Source: Streptomyces canus
GTDB taxonomy: Bacteria > Actinomycetota > Actinomycetes > Streptomycetales > Streptomycetaceae
Direction: 5' to 3'
DNA length: 64,000 nucleotides
Assembly: GCF_001514145.1 (NCBI RefSeq)
Contig: NZ_KQ948680.1
Coordinates: 46,407 to 110,406 of the forward strand
In this document: one piece after another, positions 37,560-46,056 of the stretch
Numbering within the stretch: position 1 is the stretch's first letter
Layout of the letters: every line of letters starts with the position of its first letter
Notes under the pieces: model-generated
What the model saw: only the letters and a program-made list of their open reading frames with translations
What the model was told of the DNA's origin: nothing
Database searches by the model: none
Made by a program: the position numbers and the translations under genes

Positions 37560-38381
37560 TCAGTGGTGCTCGGCCAGGGCGCCCTGGATGTAGGTGCAGG
37601 TCAGCAGGACGAACACGTAGGCCTGCAGGGCCTGGATGAACAGCTCGAAGGCCGTCATCACCACGGTCATGATGAACGAGACACCCGCGTAGGCGATGCC
37701 GATGCCGTTCAGCAGGTACCAGCTGGCGATCGTGAAGAGCAGCAGCAGGGTGTGACCGGCAAACATGTTGGCGAAGAGTCGCACGGCGTGGGTGAACGGG
37801 CGGATCAGGATGTTCGAGAAGAACTCGATCAGCATCGCCAGCGGAAGCACCGGGCCGAGCGACTTGTCGTAGCCCGTCACGTTCTTGAAGAAGCCGACGA
37901 AACCGTGCCGCTTGAAGGTCAGCGACACCCACAGGACGTAGACGATCAGGGCCAGTACCAGCGGGTACGAGATGATCGACGTGACCGGGAACTGAGCGAT
38001 CGGAACGATGGACCAGAGGTTCATCATCCAGACGAAGAAGAAGAGCGAGACGACGAGGGGTACGTACTTCTCGCCCTCCTTCTTGCCGATGGTCTCGTAG
38101 ACGACTCCACGGCGGATGAAGTCGTAGCCCGCCTCGGCCACCATCTGGAGCTTGCCGGGGACGACCTGCGGCTTGCGGAAGGCGGCCCAGAAGAACCCGA
38201 CGATGATGATCGACCCGAGGAGCGCCAGGAGCATCGTCTTGTTGAAGTACACGTTGCTGTCCCCGTCGCCCCAGATGGGCTCGAACAGGAACGAGTGCAG
38301 GCCGGGAGAGGGGAAGCCACAGCCGTCAAAGATGTGGCAATCGGTCTCGAAGGCGAGCACCTGCGTCGGGTCAGCACTCAC
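37560..38381 (-). CDS. atpB: ATP synthase a subunit
   Basis: A 273-residue Fo channel subunit with five to six membrane helices. The essential Arg lies in HAVRLFANMFAGH. I start at GTG 38381 (VSADPTQVLAFETD), with AAGGAG six bases upstream, rather than at the ATG 12 codons earlier. The N-terminal FETDCHIFDGCGF has two Cys residues. The gene ends the 225-bp gap after atpI. Confidence 0.95.
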   Translation of the reverse strand: MSADPTQVLAFETDCHIFDGCGFPSPGLHSFLFEPIWGDGDSNVYFNKTMLLALLGSIIIVGFFWAAFRKPQVVPGKLQMVAEAGYDFIRRGVVYETIGKKEGEKYVPLVVSLFFFVWMMNLWSIVPIAQFPVTSIISYPLVLALIVYVLWVSLTFKRHGFVGFFKNVTGYDKSLGPVLPLAMLIEFFSNILIRPFTHAVRLFANMFAGHTLLLLFTIASWYLLNGIGIAYAGVSFIMTVVMTAFELFIQALQAYVFVLLTCTYIQGALAEHH

Positions 38382-38606
38382 CGCGGGCTCCTTCAGCGTG
38401 ACGCATGGGTACGGCAACCTCGTTGTGTCGGCGCGGCATACTGTCGCGGTTCGGCACGGGACTGGTGTTACGGATGTGGGGGCGGCTGGTGGGCATCTCG
38501 CCTCGCGATTGAGCAGGCGTCAGCTCAGATGCCCGCGCCCGCGATGCCGCAGTTGGCACCGGACGATAGCAGGAGATCTCAGGCGTCTTTATCCCGGCCC
38601 TACCCC

Positions 38607-39020
38607 TCACGACGAATGCTCCGATTTATCGGGCTCGACGTAGAGGATCTTGGACTTCATGTGCGCACGGGTCTGCGCGGCGATCCACGCGAGGGTGCCG
38701 GCGACCAGCGTGAACGCGAAGGCCTTGGGGTGGAAGAGCGTGGTGTTCTTGAACGCGGCCATGAAGACGAAAAGCAGCAGGATCTGCGTCGCGTACAGCA
38801 TCAGGCCCATCGCCTGGAACAGGTGCGGAAGCGATTTGGCGGTGCGCTGCAGGATGTACAGACCGAGACCCATGAACAGGATCACGATCACCGTCGCGAC
38901 AGCCGACCCGATCGCACCCTTGCCACCGACGACCAAGCCGCTGACGACGGCGGCGATCGCGCCGACGGCAGCCGTGGGCACGGCGGCCTGAGCCAGGATC
39001 CGGACGTCGTTGGACGGCAT
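38607..39020 (-). CDS. atpI: ATP synthase-associated protein AtpI
   Basis: A 137-residue membrane protein with four segments, first gene of the atp cluster. AtpI-type proteins help assemble the c-ring and may be involved in Mg2+ supply. I start at MPSNDVRILAQ (39020) with GGAG 8 bases before; an ATG 13 codons upstream has no ribosome site. The C-terminus KSKILYVEPDKSEHSS is hydrophilic. Confidence 0.85.
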   Translation of the reverse strand: MPSNDVRILAQAAVPTAAVGAIAAVVSGLVVGGKGAIGSAVATVIVILFMGLGLYILQRTAKSLPHLFQAMGLMLYATQILLLFVFMAAFKNTTLFHPKAFAFTLVAGTLAWIAAQTRAHMKSKILYVEPDKSEHSS

Positions 39021-39327
39021 GGCGGCAACTCCGCTTTCAAAGGGGGGGTGTGTCGTCATGGACGAGCGTAGTCCCGGGCTGAGGGTGACCCTCACGCCGA
39101 GGGACCGTCGCACTACGGTCCTTCGGCTCCGCCCTGGGTTCTCGTGAACCGTATCACAAACTATTTGATGCGGTCTTTACCTAGAAGGTGTGCTCGCTGT
39201 CACACATGAGAGTGAAGCTGCACGTCTGTGCAGAAACGTGGTCGACTTGTCTGGTATAAGGGCAGTTTGTCGCCCCGTCGAACTCCCACGCGTTGGCAAT
39301 GCTTTAGTCAGATTCTTACCTTGGCGG
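39021..39327. other. Intergenic region upstream of atpI
   Basis: This 307-bp AT-richer stretch should contain the atp operon promoter (minus strand). A small perfect hairpin CTGCAC-gtct-GTGCAG lies at 39218-39233. No open frame with coding character was seen. I could not fix the -35/-10 pair with confidence. Confidence 0.5.
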
Positions 39328-40641
39328 TCAGCGCGAGGTCTCGGCCTTACGCCTCTCCGGGGCGTGCGCACGCGACCTCAGCGCGGTGGCGCCGTTGACG
39401 CCCGCCACCCCGACGGCGACCGGGGTGCGCTGCTCCACCTCCACGGCCTCCACGGACTCCGCGGCCACGGGACGCCGACGGCGGTAGCGCGGCGGCACGA
39501 TGGTCTGGGCCCACATCGGGACGCGCGGGGTGAAGCGCGGCAGCAGGAGCAGCACGAGACCGATCGCGCTGAGGAACACGACGCCGAGCACGATCCACAT
39601 GGACGCGGAGTTCACCGAGTAGGCGAGCGAGCCGAACGCGATCAGCGCCGACCAGAAGTACATGATCCACACCGCGCGGCTGTGCGAGTGCCCGATCTCC
39701 AGGAGCCGGTGGTGCAGGTGCCCGCGGTCGGCGGCGAACGGCGACTGGCCGCGCCAGGTACGGCGCACGATGGCCGAGATCAGGTCGGCGGCCGGCACCG
39801 CGATGATGCTCAGCGGCAGCAGCAGCGGGATGTAGACGGGGACCGTCTGGTGCACGGCCGCCTTCTCGGACCCGGCGAACAGCTTCAGGGCGTCCGGGTC
39901 GATCTGCCCGGTGATGGAGATCGCGCCCGCCGCCAGCACCAGGCCGATGAGCATCGAGCCGGAGTCGCCCATGAAGATCCGCGCGGGGTGCATGTTGTGC
40001 GGCAGGAAGCCCAGGCACATGCCCATCAGGATCGCCGAGAACAGCGTCGCCGGGGCGGCGGCCTCGATGCCGTACGAGTACCAGATCCGGTAGGCGTACA
40101 GGAAGAACGCCGCCGCCGCGATGCAGACCATGCCGGCCGCGAGACCGTCGAGGCCGTCGACGAAGTTCACCGCGTTGATGGTGATGACGACGAGCGCGAC
40201 CGTCAGCAGGGTGCCCTGCCACTGGGTCAGCGCGACCGAGCCGACGCTGGGGATGGGCAGCCACAGGATCGTCAGACCCTGCATGACCATCACGCCCGCG
40301 GCGATCATCTGGCCGCCCAGCTTGATCAGGGCGTCGATCTCGAACTTGTCGTCCAGGACACCGATCAGCCAGATCAGGGCCGCCCCGGAGAGCAGGGCGC
40401 GCGGTTCGTTCGACTTCTCGAAGACCTCGCTGAGGTTGGTCAGGTGGTCGGCGACCAGCAGGCCCGCGCACAGTCCGAAGAACATGGCGATACCGCCGAG
40501 CCTCGGAGTCGGTTCCCGGTGCACGTCACGGGCCCTGATCTCCGGCATCGCTCCGGCCACGATCGCGAACTTCCGTACCGGCCCTGTCAGCAGATACGTC
40601 ACCGCGGCCGTGATGCAGAGCGTCAGCAGGTATTCACGCAC
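39328..40641 (-). CDS. MraY/WecA-family undecaprenyl-phosphate sugar-1-phosphate transferase
   Basis: A 437-residue polytopic enzyme (about 11 membrane segments) that should transfer a HexNAc-1-phosphate from UDP-sugar to undecaprenyl phosphate, starting wall polymer synthesis. Diagnostic motifs: LIGVLDDKFEI (aspartate pair), NFVDGLDGLAAG, FMGDSGSM and the His-rich RGHLHHRLLEIGHS loop, which is WecA/TagO/Rv1302-like rather than MraY-like. I start at GTG 40641 (VREYLLTLC) with GGGGAAG upstream. The 60-residue C-terminal tail is basic and disordered. It lies in the series running toward atpI. Confidence 0.93.
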   Translation of the reverse strand: MREYLLTLCITAAVTYLLTGPVRKFAIVAGAMPEIRARDVHREPTPRLGGIAMFFGLCAGLLVADHLTNLSEVFEKSNEPRALLSGAALIWLIGVLDDKFEIDALIKLGGQMIAAGVMVMQGLTILWLPIPSVGSVALTQWQGTLLTVALVVITINAVNFVDGLDGLAAGMVCIAAAAFFLYAYRIWYSYGIEAAAPATLFSAILMGMCLGFLPHNMHPARIFMGDSGSMLIGLVLAAGAISITGQIDPDALKLFAGSEKAAVHQTVPVYIPLLLPLSIIAVPAADLISAIVRRTWRGQSPFAADRGHLHHRLLEIGHSHSRAVWIMYFWSALIAFGSLAYSVNSASMWIVLGVVFLSAIGLVLLLLPRFTPRVPMWAQTIVPPRYRRRRPVAAESVEAVEVEQRTPVAVGVAGVNGATALRSRAHAPERRKAETSR

Positions 40642-40770
40642 AGGCTTCCCCACAGGTCTCGCTGGCCATCTCAGCCCCACACACTAGCGACGCACGCATA
40701 CGGTTGGGGACTTCCGGGTAGAGCCGATGGTTGCACGTGCGGCTGTGCCCGCAGGTGCGGATACCCCCGC

Positions 40771-42012
40771 TCAGGCCGGATAGGGCGGAAATCCGCCGAC
40801 CAGATCCCGTACTTCTTCACGTGCCGGGACGCTCTCGACCTCACCGCGCAACACCCCCGCGAGCAGGGCGGCGATCCTCGCCATCTCCTTCTCGGCCATG
40901 CCCTGGGTGGTGACGGCAGCGGTGCCGAGGCGCAGCCCGCGGGTCTCCGCGTGAGGCAGCGCACAGCAGTCGAGCACCAGGCCCGCGGCCGCGAGCCGTC
41001 CCCTCGCCGTGCGTCCGTCGACGCCGAGGGGCGCGGGATCGGCCGTCACCAGGTGGGTGTCGGTCCCGCCGGTGGTGACGACGAGCCCCTCGGCGGCCAG
41101 CGCGGCCGCGAGGATCCTCGCATTGGCCACCACCTGATGGGCGTACACGGTGAACGCCGGTGTCGCCGCCTCGCCGAACGCGACCGCCTTGGCCGCGATG
41201 GTGTGCATCTGCGCGCCGCCCTGCGTGAACGGGAAGACGGCCCGGTCGACCCGCTCGGCCAGTTCGCCGCCGCAGAGGATCATTCCGCCGCGGGGGCCGC
41301 GCAGCACCTTGTGCGTGGTGGCGCAGACGACGTCGGCGTACGGCACCGGACTGGGCGCCGCTCCCCCGGCGACGAGCCCGATGGGATGCGCGGCGTCGGC
41401 GATCAGATACGCGCCCACCTCGTCGGCGACCTCGCGGAAGAAGGCGTAGTCGATGTGCCGGGGATAGGCGATGGAGCCGCACACGATCGCCTTGGGCCGG
41501 TGCGTGCGGGCCAGTGTCCGGACCTGGTCGTGGTCGATGAGCCCGGTCTCGGCGTCGACGCCGTAGCCGACGAAGTCGAACCAGCGGCCGGAGAAGTTGG
41601 CGGGCGAGCCGTGGGTGAGGTGGCCGCCGTAGGGCAGGCCGAGGGCCAGGACGGTGTCGCCGGGGCGCAGGAGCGCGGCGTAGGCGGCCAGGACCGCCGA
41701 AGAGCCGGAGTGGGACTGCACGTTGGCGTGCTCGGCGCCGAACAGGGACTTCGCCCGCTCCACCGCCAGCCGCTCGGCGACGTCCACGATCTCGCAGCCG
41801 CCGTGGTGCCGGGCGCCCGGATAACCCTCGGCGTACTTGTTGGCCAGCGGCGAGCCCAGCGCGGCCAGTACGGCCGGGGAGCAGAAGTTCTCGGCGGCGA
41901 TGAGCTGAAGCGTCGACGACTGCCGGTCGAGCTCCCCGAGCAGGATCTCGGCCAGCTCGGGGTCCTGCCGCGCGAGGACGTCGGTGGTCTGGGGCGCATG
42001 GGTGACCGACAT
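40771..42012 (-). CDS. Serine hydroxymethyltransferase-like PLP enzyme, variant active site
   Basis: A 413-residue fold-type I PLP enzyme clearly homologous to GlyA. The PLP lysine is Lys235 (TTHKVLRGPRGG), with Asp206 and His209 (DAAHPIGL) retained. However, the catalytic Tyr-Tyr pair of GlyA (YPGKRYYGGCE in E. coli) is His69-His70 here (YPGARHHGGCE), and the DMAHVAGL motif is DAAHPIGL. A canonical glyA is probably elsewhere. It may act on another beta-hydroxy or alpha-methyl amino acid, or serve as a minor SHMT. It is encoded upstream of the sugar-phosphate transferase and downstream of the phosphatase-like gene, same strand. Confidence 0.9.
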   Translation of the reverse strand: MSVTHAPQTTDVLARQDPELAEILLGELDRQSSTLQLIAAENFCSPAVLAALGSPLANKYAEGYPGARHHGGCEIVDVAERLAVERAKSLFGAEHANVQSHSGSSAVLAAYAALLRPGDTVLALGLPYGGHLTHGSPANFSGRWFDFVGYGVDAETGLIDHDQVRTLARTHRPKAIVCGSIAYPRHIDYAFFREVADEVGAYLIADAAHPIGLVAGGAAPSPVPYADVVCATTHKVLRGPRGGMILCGGELAERVDRAVFPFTQGGAQMHTIAAKAVAFGEAATPAFTVYAHQVVANARILAAALAAEGLVVTTGGTDTHLVTADPAPLGVDGRTARGRLAAAGLVLDCCALPHAETRGLRLGTAAVTTQGMAEKEMARIAALLAGVLRGEVESVPAREEVRDLVGGFPPYPA

Positions 42013-42081
42013 GGTGGACTCCGGGGCGTCGACGGTGACGTACGTCCAATGTAGGCCCGGGGCCCGTGGGGTGCCCGGTCG

Positions 42082-42153
42082 TTACGTCCTTGCGGGTACA
42101 CCCGTGAGCGCGGTGACGACAGGATCCAGCGCCTCGTTCAGCCCCATCCCCGA
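42082..42153 (-). pseudogene. Duplicated 3' end of the phosphatase-like gene
   Basis: On the minus strand this segment encodes NEALDPVVTALTGVPA and a stop, the same peptide as the end of the gene at 42245. Over 47 bp (42092-42138 versus 42255-42301) 39 bases match and all eight differences fall at codon third positions. No start or upstream frame is attached. It is a relic left downstream of the intact gene, most simply by recombination with a diverged allele. Confidence 0.75.
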
Positions 42154-42244
42154 CGCGCCCCTCGCACCGCTCGGCCCTGGCGGGCCTCCCGGGCTTCGGG
42201 CCGCTGCGTCGGACTCCGTCCGCCGGCTCGGGTCCCGCCCTGCG

Positions 42245-42916
42245 TCACGCGCGCGCAGGAACCCCCGTCAGCGCCGTCACCACCGGATCCAGCGCCTCGT
42301 TTATCTCGTCCCCGATCGAGCGGAAGAAGGGCAGCGGTGCTCCGTACGGGTCGAAGACCTCGTCGGCCTCGGCGGTCGGGGCCAGGAGCCACCCGCGTAG
42401 AGCCGCCGCCGCGCGGACCAGGGCGCGTGCGCGGATCACCAGGCCCTCCTCGAGGGGCGGCAGGGTCGCCGTGTCTATCGCCTTCACCAGACGGGTGAAC
42501 TCCTTCAGCGTGAAGGTGCGCAGGCCCGCCGAGTGGCCCATCGAGATCACCTGCTGACGGTGGTCGCGGGTGGCGGTCAGGACCAGGTCCGCCATGATCA
42601 CGTGTTCGTCCAGCAGTTCCCGGCCCATGAAGCCGGAGGGGTCCGCGCCGAACTCGGCAAGCACGGTTTCCGCGTTGGCCTCCATCGGCGCGCCCTCGTG
42701 ACCCCAGGTCCCCGCGCTCTCCACGACCAGGCCGCCCCACAGCGGGTCGCCGAGCCGGTCCGCCAGGGCATGCCGGGTCAGCCGCTCGGTGATCGGCGAG
42801 CGGCACACGTTGCCGGTGCTGACGTGGAGGATGCGGAAGCTGTCGAGCGGGAGCCCTGTGAAGGTCCGCGTCTCTTCCCCGTCCCATATGCCACGCCCCG
42901 CGTCAGGGGCCGTCAA
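42245..42916 (-). CDS. LMW protein-tyrosine-phosphatase fold protein lacking the catalytic Cys
   Basis: A 223-residue protein with the low-molecular-weight phosphatase fold. The P-loop reads HVSTGNVCRSP (31-41), where active enzymes have C-x-G-N-x-C-R-S. Ser33 (codon AGC) replaces the nucleophilic Cys, while Cys38, Arg39 and the late Asp-Pro (FDPYGAP) are kept. A phosphatase reaction through a Cys intermediate is therefore not expected; phosphopeptide binding or a different chemistry is possible. The stop overlaps the Sua5 gene start by 4 bp, so they are co-translated. Confidence 0.9.
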   Translation of the reverse strand: MTAPDAGRGIWDGEETRTFTGLPLDSFRILHVSTGNVCRSPITERLTRHALADRLGDPLWGGLVVESAGTWGHEGAPMEANAETVLAEFGADPSGFMGRELLDEHVIMADLVLTATRDHRQQVISMGHSAGLRTFTLKEFTRLVKAIDTATLPPLEEGLVIRARALVRAAAALRGWLLAPTAEADEVFDPYGAPLPFFRSIGDEINEALDPVVTALTGVPARA

Positions 42917-43560
42917 TTCGCCACCTCGAGGTCGGGTACGACCTTCCTGAGCTCTTCGGCGGAGATCGCGCCCGCACGGAGCAGCAGGGGCACCTCACGG
43001 GTGACGTCGACGATCGAGGACGGCACGATGCCGGGGGTGGGGCCGCCGTCGAGGTACACCGAGACCGAGTCGCCGAGCATCTCCTGGGCCGCGTCGCAGT
43101 TCTCCGGTGCCGGATGACCGGTCAGGTTGGCGGAGGAGACCGCCATGGGGCCGACCTCGGTCAGCAGCTCGATGGCGACCGGGTGCAGCGGCATACGGAC
43201 GGCCACCGTGCCCCTCGTGTCACCCAGGTCCCACTGCAGGGACGGCTGGTGCTTGGCGACGAGGGTGAGCGCGCCCGGCCAGAAGGCGTCGACGAGCTCC
43301 CAGGCCAGCTCGGAGAAGTCGGTGACGAGACCATGGAGGGTGTTCGGGGAGCCGATCAGCACGGGGGTGGGCATGTTGCGGCCCCGGCCCTTGGCCTCCA
43401 GGAGGTCGGAGACGGCCTCGGAGGAGAACGCGTCGGCGCCGATGCCGTACACCGTGTCGGTCGGGAGGACCACGAGCTCGCCACGGCGGACGGCGGACGC
43501 GGCTTCGCGCAGACCGGTCGTGCGGTCCGTCGCGTCGTTGGTGTCGTATCGCCGTGCCAT
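42913..43560 (-). CDS. L-threonylcarbamoyladenylate synthase (Sua5/YwlC/YrdC)
   Basis: A 215-residue enzyme that makes threonylcarbamoyl-AMP from Thr, bicarbonate and ATP for the t6A modification of ANN-decoding tRNAs. Motifs: PTDTVYGIGADA near 33-44, the KGRGRNMP basic motif (57-64) and SSANLTGHP. I use the ATG of MARRYDT (43560); upstream open frame is a shadow of prmC. It is downstream of prmC, upstream of the phosphatase-like gene with ATGA overlap, a cluster of translation functions. Confidence 0.95.
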   Translation of the reverse strand: MARRYDTNDATDRTTGLREAASAVRRGELVVLPTDTVYGIGADAFSSEAVSDLLEAKGRGRNMPTPVLIGSPNTLHGLVTDFSELAWELVDAFWPGALTLVAKHQPSLQWDLGDTRGTVAVRMPLHPVAIELLTEVGPMAVSSANLTGHPAPENCDAAQEMLGDSVSVYLDGGPTPGIVPSSIVDVTREVPLLLRAGAISAEELRKVVPDLEVAN

Positions 43561-43612
43561 ATCTAGCGGGCCTCCTCGTACACGTACTGCTCTGAAGTCT
43601 GGGGAGTGCGGC

Positions 43613-44458
43613 TCACGGCATCGCCCTGCGGGCCGTCGCGAACCTGGGGCGGTTGTTGAGGTCGGGGTGGTCGGCCGCGTCGGCCCAGCCCCGTTCCTCG
43701 GTGAAGATCCACGGCACCTGGCCGCCCTGGGTGTCGGCGTGCTCGATGACGACGACGCCGCCCGGGCGCAGGAGCCGGTGTGCGGTCCGTTCCAGACCGC
43801 GGATGAGGTCGAGGCCGTCCTCCCCCGAGAACAGGGCGAGTTCGGGATCGTAGTCCCGCGCCTCGGGAGCGACGTACTCCCACTCGGTGAGCGGGATGTA
43901 GGGCGGGTTGGAGATGACCAGGTCGACATGGCCGTCGAGGTCGGGGAAGGCGTCCAGGGCGTTGCCCTGCCGCAGGTCGACCCGCGACCCCTCGACGTTC
44001 TTACGGGTCCACCGCAGGGCTTCCTCGGACAGCTCCACGGCGTGCACGCGGGAGCGCGGGACCTCCTGGGCCAGGGCGAGCGCGATGGCGCCGGAGCCGG
44101 TGCACAGGTCGACGATGCACGGCTCGACGACGTCCATCGCGCGTACGGCGTCTATGGCCCAGCCGACCACGGACTCGGTCTCGGGCCGCGGCACGAACAC
44201 ACCGGGGCCCACCTGGAGTTCGAGGTACCGGAAGTAGGCGAGCCCGGTGATGTGCTGGAGCGGCTCGCGCTGCTCACGGCGTGCGATGGTCTCCCAGTAG
44301 CGGGCATCGAAGTCCGCGTCCTTCACGGAGTGCAGCTCGCCCCGCTTCACGCCGTGCACGAACGCGGCGAGCTCCTCCGCGTCGTTGCGCGGCGAGGGCA
44401 CGCCGGCGTCGGCCAGCCGCTGGGTGGCCTGGGCCACCTCTGCGAGCAGCAGGTTCAC
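43613..44458 (-). CDS. prmC: Release factor glutamine methyltransferase PrmC
   Basis: A 281-residue SAM-dependent enzyme that methylates the Gln of the GGQ motif in RF1/RF2. The SAM motif VDLCTGSGAIALALA and the catalytic NPPY (ISNPPYIPL) are visible; an N-terminal helical domain (1-85) binds the release factor. It follows prfA by 49 bp on the same strand, the classic order. Confidence 0.96.
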   Translation of the reverse strand: MNLLLAEVAQATQRLADAGVPSPRNDAEELAAFVHGVKRGELHSVKDADFDARYWETIARREQREPLQHITGLAYFRYLELQVGPGVFVPRPETESVVGWAIDAVRAMDVVEPCIVDLCTGSGAIALALAQEVPRSRVHAVELSEEALRWTRKNVEGSRVDLRQGNALDAFPDLDGHVDLVISNPPYIPLTEWEYVAPEARDYDPELALFSGEDGLDLIRGLERTAHRLLRPGGVVVIEHADTQGGQVPWIFTEERGWADAADHPDLNNRPRFATARRAMP

Positions 44459-44507
44459 GCAAGTCCTCCGTGTCGTACTCGGTACTGGGTCGTGCGTAGG
44501 TACCTCT

Positions 44508-45584
44508 TTACGCGGCCGCCAGCTTCGCCGCCGAGTCCGCGTCGACGCAGGCCTGGATCACCGCGTCGAGGTCGCCGTCCAGGACCTGGTCCAGGTTGTA
44601 CGACTTGAAGCCGACACGGTGGTCCGAGATGCGGTTCTCCGGGAAGTTGTACGTGCGGATCTTCTCGGAGCGGTCGACGGTGCGGACCTGGCTGCGCCGG
44701 GCGTCGGCGGCATTCCTCTCCGCTTCCTCCTGCGCCGCCGCGAGCAGCCTGGAGCGCAGGATACGCAAGGCCTGCTCCTTGTTCTGCAGCTGGCTCTTCT
44801 CGTTCTGGCAGGAGGCGACGACTCCGGTGGGAATGTGCGTGATGCGCACGGCGGAGTCGGTGGTGTTGACGGACTGCCCGCCGGGTCCGGAGGAGCGGTA
44901 GACGTCGATGCGGAGGTCGTTGGGGTTGATCTCGACGTCGACCTCCTCCGCCTCGGGGGTGACCAGCACACCGGCCGCGGAGGTGTGGATACGGCCCTGG
45001 GACTCGGTCGCCGGGACGCGCTGCACGCGGTGCACGCCGCCCTCGTACTTCATCCGGGCCCAGACGCCCTGGCCGGGCTCGGTGGCGCCCTGGCCGCCCT
45101 TGGTCTTCACGGCGACCTGGACGTCCTTGTAGCCGCCCAGCTCGGACTCGGTGGCGTCGATGATCTCGGTCTTCCAGCCGACGCGCTCGGCGTACCGGAG
45201 ATACATGCGCAGCAGGTCGCCGGCGAACAGCGCGGACTCGTCGCCGCCCGCGCCCGCCTTGATCTCGAGGATGACGTCCTTGTCGTCGCTGGGGTCGCGC
45301 GGGACGAGGAGGAGCCGCAGCTTCTCCGTCAGCTCCTCGCGGGCCTTCTCCAGCTCCTTGACCTCGGCGGCGAACTCCGGGTCGTCGGCGCCCAGTTCGC
45401 GCGCGGTCTCGATGTCGTCGCCGGTCTGCTTCCAGGAGCGGTACGTGGCGACGATCGGGGTGAGCTCGGCGTAGCGCTTGTTCAGCTTGCGCGCGTTGGC
45501 CTGGTCGGAGTGGACCGACGGGTCGGCGAGCTTCGTCTCCAGGTCGGCGTGCTCACCGACGAGTTCCTCGACGGCCTCGAACAT
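44508..45584 (-). CDS. prfA: Peptide chain release factor 1
   Basis: A 358-residue factor reading UAA and UAG. The codon-recognition motif PAT (RVPATESQGRIHTSA) and the GGQ motif (SSGPGGQSVNTTDSAV) are intact. The start is the ATG of MFEAVEELVGEH (45584), matching RF1 length; 90 upstream open codons are non-coding. It is followed by its modifying enzyme prmC. Confidence 0.97.
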   Translation of the reverse strand: MFEAVEELVGEHADLETKLADPSVHSDQANARKLNKRYAELTPIVATYRSWKQTGDDIETARELGADDPEFAAEVKELEKAREELTEKLRLLLVPRDPSDDKDVILEIKAGAGGDESALFAGDLLRMYLRYAERVGWKTEIIDATESELGGYKDVQVAVKTKGGQGATEPGQGVWARMKYEGGVHRVQRVPATESQGRIHTSAAGVLVTPEAEEVDVEINPNDLRIDVYRSSGPGGQSVNTTDSAVRITHIPTGVVASCQNEKSQLQNKEQALRILRSRLLAAAQEEAERNAADARRSQVRTVDRSEKIRTYNFPENRISDHRVGFKSYNLDQVLDGDLDAVIQACVDADSAAKLAAA

Positions 45585-45687
45585 CTCAGGGCTCCTGTAC
45601 TGCGGATGAAGGGGGAAGGCGGGCGACCAAAAACGCCGGTCCCGGCGCACTCCGAGGAGTGCGGCGTGGACCGGCGCTGGTGGCTCG

Positions 45688-45906
45688 CTACTTCTTGGCA
45701 GCAGCCTTGCCGAAGCGGGCCTCGAAGCGGGCCACACGGCCACCGGTGTCGAGGATCTTCTGCTTGCCCGTGTAGAACGGGTGGCACTCGGAGCAGACCT
45801 CGGCGCGGATGGCGCCGCTCTGGATCGTGCTACGGGTGGTGAACGACGCGCCACAGGTGCAGCTGACCTGCGTCTCGACGTACTCGGGGTGGATGTCGCG
45901 CTTCAA
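45688..45906 (-). CDS. rpmE: 50S ribosomal protein L31, zinc-binding type
   Basis: A 72-residue ribosomal protein. Cys16, Cys18, Cys38 and Cys41 (CTC...CSEC) form the zinc site of the C+ type, which is normally replaced by a Cys-free paralogue under zinc starvation. The start is TTG 45906 (LKRDIHPEY), with AGGAG five bases upstream. No candidate Zur box was identified with confidence. Confidence 0.96.
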   Translation of the reverse strand: MKRDIHPEYVETQVSCTCGASFTTRSTIQSGAIRAEVCSECHPFYTGKQKILDTGGRVARFEARFGKAAAKK

Positions 45907-46056
45907 GGTGTCTCCTAGTTTCGGGAGGGCACCGGGTCGCCGCCGCGGGCTGCGGGGGCGTGAACCGGGGCCGACGTACCAGTCTGCCAGGACTGGCCGC
46001 ATCCCCCAAAACGAGGGGGCCCCGCGATCTATTCCCAGCCCTCGGCAGAGGGTGTC

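Noticed and set aside
40771..42012. Calling this gene the main glyA
   Set aside because: The active-site tyrosines are His and several motifs differ, so equating it with housekeeping GlyA would be unsafe.
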